10,458 nt of DNA from Clostridia bacterium (GTDB taxonomy: Bacteria; Bacillota; Clostridia; RGIG6154). This document shows, piece by piece, positions 1-5,415 of this stretch. The stretch spans positions 1 to 10,458 of the forward strand of contig JAFWXG010000098.1 of NCBI GenBank assembly GCA_017523005.1, given 5' to 3'. Numbering within the stretch: the stretch's first letter is position 1; each line of letters opens with the position of its first letter. The notes under the pieces are model-generated. The model searched no databases. It was not told the DNA's origin and worked only from the letters and a program-made list of their open reading frames with translations. The translations under genes were made by a program, and so were the position numbers.

Positions 1-1
1 A

Positions 2-334
2 GGTCTTGACAATATCGGCGTAAATTTAGACCCCGCAAACCTTATTATGTATGGTAAGGCTAATCCTGTTGACGCTATCGACATCTTTGGCGACAGAATT
101 CGCAGTATCCATGTTAAAGACGGCGACTATCCAAAGGGCGATTATTACAAATTAGGCGAAGAAAGAGTTGTAGGCGAGGGAACAGTAAATTACCCCGTAT
201 TCTTGCCGAAACTCCTCAAAAAAGGTTTCACAAGATATCTGTTTATCGAACGCGAAATCAAAGGCGAACAGCAGATTATTGACATGAAAAAGACAGTTAA
301 ATATGTAAGAGATTTAATGAAAGATGTACTTTAA
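2..334 (+). CDS. Sugar phosphate isomerase/epimerase, TIM-barrel family (3' part of gene)
   Basis: This is the C-terminal 110 residues of an open frame entering from the left edge; the true start lies outside the window. The fragment looks like the second half of a xylose-isomerase-like TIM barrel (sugar phosphate isomerase/epimerase, COG1082 type). The visible pattern is a strand ending NLDPAN (Asp at fragment residue 10), then IHVKDG (His 37), then a VGEGTVNYP loop, then the strand FIERE (Glu 83/85). In this superfamily an Asp, a His and Glu residues bind a divalent metal at the barrel mouth, and these residues fit that pattern. The chain ends in a charged helix and a TAA stop, followed within 10 bases by a hairpin terminator, so the gene is the last of its transcript. 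The substrate cannot be told. A hydroxypyruvate isomerase or inosose dehydratase-like enzyme is equally possible. Confidence 0.85.
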   Translation, partial: GLDNIGVNLDPANLIMYGKANPVDAIDIFGDRIRSIHVKDGDYPKGDYYKLGEERVVGEGTVNYPVFLPKLLKKGFTRYLFIEREIKGEQQIIDMKKTVKYVRDLMKDVL

Positions 335-344
335 TAGAAGAAAT

Positions 345-368
345 GCGGACAATATGTCCGCGTTTTTT
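345..368 (+). terminator. Intrinsic terminator after the isomerase gene
   Basis: A perfect 7-bp stem (GCGGACA at 345-351 with TGTCCGC at 355-361) closes on a 3-base loop and is followed by G and six Ts (363-368). It lies 10 bases after the isomerase stop codon and separates that transcript from the S-layer gene. Confidence 0.88.
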
Positions 369-400
369 CATTAAAAACCACAACATATAGCAAAAAAATA

Positions 401-450
401 TGTAAAATTGTAACAAAACAGCCATTTAATTGACAGTAATTTTACAATTT
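401..450. repeat. Inverted repeat AAATTGTAA / TTACAATTT upstream of the S-layer promoter
   Basis: AAATTGTAA at 405-413 is matched by its exact reverse complement TTACAATTT at 442-450, so the two arms are 28 bases apart. The pair sits about 20-70 bases upstream of the -35 box at 473, where an activator or repressor site, or an A/T-rich UP-type element, would be expected. The same 9-mer is found in the citrate synthase promoter (5362-5370). Function is inferred only from position and recurrence. Confidence 0.4.
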
Positions 451-472
451 CGTTACAGTTGCACTTAAAGGG

Positions 473-502
473 TTGACAGAATTGAATTTTGCATTGTATA
501 AT
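473..502 (+). promoter_or_regulatory. Strong sigma-A promoter of the S-layer gene
   Basis: Exact consensus hexamers: TTGACA at 473-478 and TATAAT at 497-502, separated by 18 bases. Transcription would start near 509, leaving a leader of about 115 nt before the start codon. Two perfect hexamers fit a very highly expressed gene. A second TTGACA at 430-435 has only a poor -10 (TTACAG) 17 bases on and is not called. Confidence 0.9.
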
Positions 503-510
503 ACCAGTAA

Positions 511-613
511 AGCAGGAGGAGGGAGAATCTCTCTCCCTGGGAGCGTAACACCCCTTAGGGTGAGAATGTCCCTCAGTCCAATCCTTTTGCTAAAAAAATA
601 TTTTTTATAAGGA
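511..613 (+). promoter_or_regulatory. Structured 5' leader RNA of the S-layer mRNA
   Basis: The leader can form three hairpins. The first is a 7-bp stem AGGGAGA/TCTCCCT (520-526 with 532-538) a few bases from the likely 5' end, a position typical of mRNA-stabilising stems. The second is CACCC/GGGTG (549-553 with 558-562). The third pairs TCCTT (582-586) with AAGGA of the Shine-Dalgarno (609-613), extended by an A-run/T-run stem (591-597 with 601-607). Alternative pairings exist, for example GAGGGA 519-524 with TCCCTC 569-574. I do not recognise any known riboswitch class. Structures were read by eye, without energy calculation. Confidence 0.5.
566..610 (+). CDS. Possible 14-codon leader peptide ahead of the S-layer gene
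   Basis: ATG at 566 opens a frame of 14 residues (MSLSPILLLKKYFL) ending in TAA at 608-610, whose last two bases are the first two of the AAGGAGG ribosome binding site of the S-layer gene. An in-frame GTG lies at 560. A weak purine-rich stretch (AGGGTGAG, 557-564) precedes the ATG at short spacing. A ribosome translating this frame would run through the arm that can mask the Shine-Dalgarno, so translational coupling is conceivable. Such short frames occur by chance in AT-rich leaders, and there is no homology evidence. I treat it as a hypothesis. Confidence 0.2.
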   Translation: MSLSPILLLKKYFL

Positions 614-624
614 GGAAGATTTTG

Positions 625-3621
625 ATGAAAAATCTGACAAGAGTTCTCGCATTAGTTATCGTTCTCGCTATGATGATGAGCACAGTTGCATTCGCATCTT
701 TCACAGATGTTGCTGCTGATGATGACTATGCAGAAGCAATCGAAACATTGGCAGCTTTGGGCATCATTAAAGGTTACGAAGATGGTACCTTTGGTGCAGA
801 CAAAGCTATCACAAGAGCTGAAGCTGTTGCTATCGTTAACAGAATTCAGAACTTAAGCTTAGCAGCTTCTGGTGCTGCAGGTGCTTCCCTGTACACAGAC
901 GTTGCAGCTGACCACTGGGCATTAGGCGATATCAACCTCGCTACTCAGATGGGCGTTATCTCTGGTGACGGTAACGGTTTATTCCGTCCTGAAGATCAGG
1001 TATCTTACCAGGAAATGGTTAAAATGTTAACCAGCGCTTTAAACTATGGTCCTGCAGTTGCTGAACACGGTGGCTGGCCTACAGGTTACCTCGTAGTTGC
1101 ACAGAACAAAGGTATCTTAGCTGACACAGTAAACGGTGGCGCTACAGCTGCTAACCGTGGTGTTGTTGCTCAGTTAACATTCAACGCTTTAACAGCTCCT
1201 TTAATGGAACAGACAGGTTACGGCGATGATAAAGAATACCACTTCATCGATGCTAACGATGGTTATGCACACACAAAAACTTTGTTAGACCAGAAATTAG
1301 ACATCTACAAAGTTGCTGTTGAAGCAGTAGCTAACGACTCTGTTGCATTAACAGGTACAGTTGCTAACCCAGGCGAAGTTATAGTTAGCCTCTTAGCTGA
1401 TATGTACTTTGATGTAAATGTTCCTACAGATTTAGCTGGTAACTTCACATGGAAAAAAGCTAATTCTGACTTAGGCGACCAGTTGGCTTACCAGGCAATC
1501 GCTTATGTTAAGAAAAACGCTGAAAAGAAATATGAAGTTCTTTACAGTGCAGTAGATAAAATCGCTAACAGCACAGTAACAGTTCCTGCTGCTGATATCA
1601 CAGGCGTTACTTCTACAGTTATCTCTACAGAAGATGAAGAAAATGTAAAAGAAAAATATTACATCGACGGTTCTACAGTAGTTCTCGTTAACAATGTTGC
1701 ATTAGGTTCTTCTTTAGCACTTTCTGACTTCACATATGATGGCGTTAATGTATTAGACAACGATGTTACATTCCTTTACAATGATAACAATGATGATGCT
1801 ATCGACTACATCTTCATTAAGAAATTTGCTACTGATGTAGTTGCTGAAGCTTCACACAACGGTAAAACAATCGTTGGTAAACAGGCTCTCATCAACTTAG
1901 ATACAGATGCAAACAAAAAATTAGTTTACACATTAACATTAGATGGCGAAGAAGCTACTCCTGCTGATTTACAGGAAGGCGATGTATTCTCTTACATCGT
2001 TTCTAACATGAGAAATTCTTATGAAATTATCGCTACAAGAAACAGTGTAGAAGGTACAATCGACGCTTATTCTGCAACAAAAGCAGAATGGACAATCGGT
2101 GGCGAAGTTTACGAAGAATCTCAGAGTGCTAAAGCAAATGGTATGAACACCAAATTGCAGACAACACCTGGCGTTTCTGGTACATTCTACTTAGATCCAT
2201 TCGGTAAAATCGCTTACTTCGAAAAAGCTGCTACAAACGGTGCAGTTGCAGCTGCTAACTTCGGTTTAGTTAAAAACTTCGGCTTAACATCTAACAGCGC
2301 ACTCGGCAAAAAAGCTGGTGTTGAATTGTTGAAAGCTGATGGCACTACAGAACAGATCGTTTTGGCTAACAAAGTAACAGTTGTTACAACAGCTCTTGAT
2401 ATTAACGGCGATGTTGCTGATTCAAGCGCAGTTGTTGATACAATTGGTACAGGTGCTGGCTTCTCTGCTGGCGATGCTGCTATCAACGATACACTTGAAG
2501 CTGCTTTAGCTAACGGTGCTTTGGTTGATTATGCTGTAAACACAGCTGGTTTATTGTCTCAGGTAACAGTATCTGCTGCTTCCGTATACGGTAAGAGAGA
2601 TGATGTTTACTTCACACAGTACGAAGCTAACGATGCTGCACCAGCTATGTCTGGAAGCGCTGTTAACACACTCAACGCTAACTACAAGACATATAGCGAA
2701 AACACAGAAAAATTAGCTGGCTTAACAGTTACAGAAAACACAGTAGTATTCTATGTTGGCGAATCCAACAAAGATGACTGGACAGTTACAGACAAAGCAT
2801 TCTTCGAAGATGCTACAGGCTATGTTGCTATTCCTTACTGCGTAAACACAGATAAAGAAATCGGCGCATTAGTTATCGAATCTAAACATCAGACAGGTAT
2901 CGTTAAAGATGCTGCTGCTGTATTCGCTGCTGCTTCTACAGTTAAGAGTGAAGAAGGCGTAACAGTTACTCAGTATGCTTACTATCAGAATGGCGAACTC
3001 AAAACTATGAATCTCGATGCTTACCAGGGTTCATTACCTGCAGGCCTCAAGATCGGTGTTCCTTTCTGGTTCAATGTAACAGCTAACGGTGAAATCGCAA
3101 GCGCTTCTATCGTTGTATTGAACAGCTCTAACTTCGCAGGCTACACAGAACCTACTTTGGTACCTGGTACTGCTGCATACTATGCTTATGGTCAGGTTAT
3201 CGAAAGAAGCGGTAACAGCTTGAAATTAGGTGGCTTCATTCAGCAGGTTGATGGCGATTATCTCTGGGAAACACACAACATTCCTGAAACAGCTAATGTT
3301 TATGTTGTAGACTTCTCTGGCAGAACACCTGCTATCACAGCTGGCGCTATGACAGATATCGTTAGAAACAGATACTTCACAACTAACTATGTTGATGTTA
3401 ACCCATTGGTTGGTGCTACAAAAGCAGTTAGATTGGTTGACACAGAAGTAGCTGATAACTACACAGTTCTCATCAAGTTCAACGAAGATATGGATATCAC
3501 AGATGTTATCGCATTGAAGAACCTCTCTGCTGATACTTCTGAAACATTGAACGATGCAGCTGGTACAGTTATCAACAAAGCTGTTCTTACAAACAACTAC
3601 TTTGGTGCTATCTCCTTCTAA
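625..3621 (+). CDS. S-layer homology (SLH) domain surface protein, likely major S-layer protein
   Basis: A 998-residue secreted protein. The signal peptide spans residues 1-24 (MKNLTRVLAL start, hydrophobic core, cleavage after AFA). Three SLH domains follow: about 26-76 with a canonical ITRAE at 62-66, about 89-140, and about 141-190; the last two have lost the TRAE motif (SYQE, ANRG). SLH domains anchor proteins to pyruvylated secondary cell-wall polymers. The remaining roughly 800 residues are Ala/Thr/Val/Asn/Asp-rich, beta-type sequence with one cysteine and no catalytic motif that I recognise. Near residue 945, YTVLIKFNEDMD resembles the Ig-like strands of S-layer proteins. I chose ATG 625 over the in-frame TTG 622 because AAGGAGG (609-615) is 9 bases from ATG and the signal peptide begins MKNL. 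Codon use is extremely restricted: all 13 Arg codons are AGA or CGT. With the consensus promoter and strong terminator, this points to very high expression. Confidence 0.92.
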   Translation: MKNLTRVLALVIVLAMMMSTVAFASFTDVAADDDYAEAIETLAALGIIKGYEDGTFGADKAITRAEAVAIVNRIQNLSLAASGAAGASLYTDVAADHWALGDINLATQMGVISGDGNGLFRPEDQVSYQEMVKMLTSALNYGPAVAEHGGWPTGYLVVAQNKGILADTVNGGATAANRGVVAQLTFNALTAPLMEQTGYGDDKEYHFIDANDGYAHTKTLLDQKLDIYKVAVEAVANDSVALTGTVANPGEVIVSLLADMYFDVNVPTDLAGNFTWKKANSDLGDQLAYQAIAYVKKNAEKKYEVLYSAVDKIANSTVTVPAADITGVTSTVISTEDEENVKEKYYIDGSTVVLVNNVALGSSLALSDFTYDGVNVLDNDVTFLYNDNNDDAIDYIFIKKFATDVVAEASHNGKTIVGKQALINLDTDANKKLVYTLTLDGEEATPADLQEGDVFSYIVSNMRNSYEIIATRNSVEGTIDAYSATKAEWTIGGEVYEESQSAKANGMNTKLQTTPGVSGTFYLDPFGKIAYFEKAATNGAVAAANFGLVKNFGLTSNSALGKKAGVELLKADGTTEQIVLANKVTVVTTALDINGDVADSSAVVDTIGTGAGFSAGDAAINDTLEAALANGALVDYAVNTAGLLSQVTVSAASVYGKRDDVYFTQYEANDAAPAMSGSAVNTLNANYKTYSENTEKLAGLTVTENTVVFYVGESNKDDWTVTDKAFFEDATGYVAIPYCVNTDKEIGALVIESKHQTGIVKDAAAVFAAASTVKSEEGVTVTQYAYYQNGELKTMNLDAYQGSLPAGLKIGVPFWFNVTANGEIASASIVVLNSSNFAGYTEPTLVPGTAAYYAYGQVIERSGNSLKLGGFIQQVDGDYLWETHNIPETANVYVVDFSGRTPAITAGAMTDIVRNRYFTTNYVDVNPLVGATKAVRLVDTEVADNYTVLIKFNEDMDITDVIALKNLSADTSETLNDAAGTVINKAVLTNNYFGAISF

Positions 3622-3627
3622 TTTAAA

Positions 3628-3647
3628 TTAGATTGAGTTTAATCTAA
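3628..3647 (+). repeat. Small A/T hairpin between S-layer stop and terminator
   Basis: TTAGATT (3628-3634) pairs with AATCTAA (3641-3647) around a 6-base loop. It precedes the main terminator by 6 bases and could help protect the 3' end of the mRNA; no function is demonstrated. Confidence 0.4.
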
Positions 3648-3653
3648 AGATTT

Positions 3654-3685
3654 ACAAGCCGAGGATTTTCCTCGGCTTGTTTTTT
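3654..3685 (+). terminator. Intrinsic terminator of the S-layer gene
   Basis: A perfect 12-bp stem (3654-3665 with 3669-3680, core AAGCCGAGG) with a TTT loop runs directly into a T-run to 3685. It is the strongest hairpin in the window and lies 32 bases after the S-layer stop codon. Confidence 0.95.
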
Positions 3686-3690
3686 ATGCA

Positions 3691-3721
3691 AAAAAACACC
3701 ACCCAAAACGGATGGTGTTTT
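3691..3721 (-). terminator. Intrinsic terminator of the CAP-domain gene
   Basis: Read on the minus strand, AAAACACCA pairs with TGGTGTTTT (plus-strand arms 3693-3701 and 3713-3721). One mismatch and two further GC pairs lie inside, and the U-run corresponds to the A-run from 3691. It lies 7 bases beyond the CAP gene stop and stands tail to tail with the S-layer terminator, insulating the convergent transcripts. Confidence 0.85.
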
Positions 3722-3728
3722 AATTTTA

Positions 3729-4352
3729 TCAACCTATAAAGAGTTGAGTCCAATAATTGCCTTCTTTGCCAAGGCCCATCTTTGTAAAGCTTGCATTTAA
3801 AATGTTCTTTCTGTGCCCCTCTGAATTCATCCAAGCTTCAACTACCTGCTGGGGTGTTTTCTGACCCATCGCGATATTCTCGCCTGCGGTTTTATATGAA
3901 ATACCCGCATTCTTAATTCTGTCAAAAGGACTTAAGCCGTCAGGATTTGTATGGGAAAAGAAGTTTCTTGTCGCCATGTCTTTGCTGTGTGCCTCTGCAA
4001 CCTTTGACAATGCGCTGTCAAGCTTAAGTGCGTTCAATCCGTTTTTTGCTCGTTCAGCATTTACAAGTTCAAGTACTGCTTGAGCGTAAGAGCCTGTTTG
4101 CTGATTTTGGCTGTTGTCTGTCTCAGGCTTTTGCTCAGGTTTCTGAGTGTTTTCTGTTTCAGGTTTCTGCTCAGGTTTTTGCTGAGGAGTTGTGCCTGGT
4201 TTTTGCTCTTGCCAGTTTGGGAAACACTTTTTTACAAACTGCTCAATGCACGCCTTTGAAAAGCAAAACTTTGTTGCCGTTACGGTTTTTGCGCTCGCGC
4301 TGACACCAAAAATAAGGCAGAAAGCAAGTGCGCCACTTAATAATTTCTTCAT
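3729..4352 (-). CDS. Secreted CAP/SCP-domain protein (YkwD-like)
   Basis: A 207-residue exported protein. The signal peptide is about residues 1-21 (MKKLLSGALA, then a hydrophobic stretch, then SASA). A short region with three cysteines (C30, C35, C43) follows. Next is a Pro/Gln/Lys/Glu linker with a 12-residue unit (QKPEQKPETENT / QKPEQKPETDNS, 58-81) repeated in tandem. Last is a CAP domain (about 88-207). Family hallmarks are VNAERAKNGL at 97, the His pair in AHSKDM and FFSHTNPDG, GENIAMG at 157-163, WMNSEGHRKNI at 174-184 and the terminal WTQLFIG. Bacterial CAP domains of this kind are extracellular and some are spore or wall associated, but no common reaction is established. The ATG is preceded by GAGAGGG and by a good promoter. 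It is transcribed separately from spoIID upstream. Confidence 0.9.
   Translation of the reverse strand: MKKLLSGALAFCLIFGVSASAKTVTATKFCFSKACIEQFVKKCFPNWQEQKPGTTPQQKPEQKPETENTQKPEQKPETDNSQNQQTGSYAQAVLELVNAERAKNGLNALKLDSALSKVAEAHSKDMATRNFFSHTNPDGLSPFDRIKNAGISYKTAGENIAMGQKTPQQVVEAWMNSEGHRKNILNASFTKMGLGKEGNYWTQLFIG
4110..4181 (-). repeat. Two tandem 36-base units in the CAP protein linker
   Basis: These bases encode residues 58-81, two copies of a 12-residue QKPEQKPET-(E/D)-N-(T/S) unit. The DNA copies are similar but not identical. Such in-frame linker repeats commonly vary in number between strains and set the distance between the anchor region and the CAP domain. Confidence 0.75.
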
Positions 4353-4387
4353 GTTACCCTCTCTTTCTGCACACCTTACACCTAAAT

Positions 4388-4417
4388 ATTATACTTAACC
4401 CTGCACCCTAAAGTCAA
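4388..4417 (-). promoter_or_regulatory. Sigma-A promoter of the CAP-domain gene
   Basis: On the minus strand, TTGACT (plus 4412-4417) and a consensus TATAAT (plus 4388-4393) are separated by 18 bases. Transcription would start near 4381, giving a leader of about 29 nt. It overlaps nothing else and shows that the CAP gene is not dependent on read-through from spoIID. Confidence 0.8.
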
Positions 4418-4428
4418 TGTAAATTTCT

Positions 4429-5313
4429 TCAAGTCAGGGAACAGCCCGAATAATAATGCTCTAAAATCTGCTTGTAACTAAACCCTTTTTTGGCATATTC
4501 ATTTGCTCCCCACTGACTCATTCCCACTCCATGACCATATCCTTTAACATTAAATATTATATCTTCTCCGACGGCTGTCACATCAAACGCTGTTGACCTT
4601 AAATTTAATCTTTTCCTTATTTCTGCTCCCGAAAAAATTTGTCCGCCAATTTTTAAAAGTTTAACATAACCCGCATCTGTTCTTTCAATTCCGGATATTT
4701 CGGCATTGTTTACTGAAAATATTTCTTTAATATTCTCCTTTGTAAATGTTGCCGAGCTTTCATATTTTTCTATGCTTTTGTCAACATCGCTCACCACAGA
4801 CCTTAAATACGGCAAGTCAGTACCCCATACATCTTTTGCATTTTCGGTTTTGCCCGCCGAAATGGCATGGAATACTGTATTCGCGGGGTATCCGTCAAAC
4901 ATTAAAATTTGCCCCTTAGTTTCAAGTACCGCATTTCTCAATCTTTCCTGATTTTCTTTGTTTAATGAACTTAAATCTCTTAAGAAAGCAGCACAGCAGT
5001 TAAAGTCGGTACAAACCATCGCTCCGTCATGCTTTTCCTGCTCTTTTTTACAAGATAAATAGCTTCTTATTGCCACCGCTTGCGCTTTTAATGCCTCCAT
5101 TTCAAATGTTGCGGGCATTTCTTTTGCAAGACATTTCAGTACATATTCTTCAACTCCCATGGTTATAACCACACCTTTTTCGTGGTCATACACACTCACA
5201 AATTCAAGCTCTTTAAAAGGAATGGGGGAGTCTTTTCTTGTTTCAGGGACACAAAGACACAAAATCACAGATAAAATTATGCTAAAAACGATTGGGGTAA
5301 GTATGTTTTTCAT
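4429..5313 (-). CDS. spoIID: Stage II sporulation protein D (SpoIID), lytic transglycosylase
   Basis: A 294-residue protein with one N-terminal membrane segment (about 8-22) and an extracytoplasmic SpoIID domain. In sporulating Firmicutes, SpoIID in the mother cell cleaves peptidoglycan glycan strands during engulfment, together with SpoIIM and SpoIIP. Visible hallmarks: VEEYV (54-58); AKEMP (63-67), whose Glu65 aligns with the Glu proposed as catalytic in Bacillus subtilis (E88); EALKAQAVAIRSY (73-85); ISAGKTENAKDVWG (151-164); PYLRSV (168-173); and GYGHGVGMSQWGANEYAKKG (258-277). H95, C101 and C106-C107 match the spacing of the zinc site seen in Clostridioides difficile SpoIID, with Cys where a second His is usual. 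The ATG follows GAGGAGA at good spacing. Sigma-E control is expected for the family, but I could not see a convincing sigma-E promoter in the 102-base upstream gap. Confidence 0.93.
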   Translation of the reverse strand: MKNILTPIVFSIILSVILCLCVPETRKDSPIPFKELEFVSVYDHEKGVVITMGVEEYVLKCLAKEMPATFEMEALKAQAVAIRSYLSCKKEQEKHDGAMVCTDFNCCAAFLRDLSSLNKENQERLRNAVLETKGQILMFDGYPANTVFHAISAGKTENAKDVWGTDLPYLRSVVSDVDKSIEKYESSATFTKENIKEIFSVNNAEISGIERTDAGYVKLLKIGGQIFSGAEIRKRLNLRSTAFDVTAVGEDIIFNVKGYGHGVGMSQWGANEYAKKGFSYKQILEHYYSGCSLT

Positions 5314-5356
5314 AGTAATCTCCTCACTGTTTGGTGTGGCAGGCGCTTTTAGTCGC

Positions 5357-5385
5357 TTGACAAATTGTAATTTTTGGTATATACT
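5357..5385 (+). promoter_or_regulatory. Sigma-A promoter of the citrate synthase gene
   Basis: TTGACA (5357-5362, exact consensus) and TATACT (5380-5385, five of six) are separated by 17 bases. Transcription would begin near 5392, giving a leader of about 24 nt. AAATTGTAA (5362-5370), also seen twice upstream of the S-layer promoter, lies in the spacer, where a bound repressor would block polymerase. Confidence 0.85.
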
Positions 5386-5415
5386 GTGTAGACTATGATT
5401 TAAAGGAGTTTTGGA

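Noticed and set aside
430..458. Second promoter (TTGACA 430-435) upstream of the S-layer gene
   Set aside because: The matching -10 (TTACAG) is poor, while a perfect promoter lies 43 bases downstream.
511..613. Known riboswitch (TPP, c-di-GMP, SAM classes) in the S-layer leader
   Set aside because: None of the conserved core motifs of these classes is present, and S-layer genes are not usual targets.
2214..2486. Antisense open frame of 90 codons within the S-layer gene
   Set aside because: It is a by-product of the strongly biased codons of the sense gene, with no ribosome binding site or promoter and a composition that mirrors the sense strand.
3652..3834. Minus-strand open frame of 60 codons across the two terminators and the CAP gene end
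   Set aside because: It runs through two terminator hairpins and overlaps the well-supported CAP coding frame; no family resemblance.
4028..4398. Two plus-strand open frames opposite the CAP gene
   Set aside because: They are shadows of the repeat linker and signal peptide on the other strand, and no credible start site is visible.
5314..5415. Sigma-E promoter for spoIID
   Set aside because: Expected from biology, but no pair of elements with the right sequence and spacing could be found by eye; the candidate TCATAGT/TATACCAA is too closely spaced.
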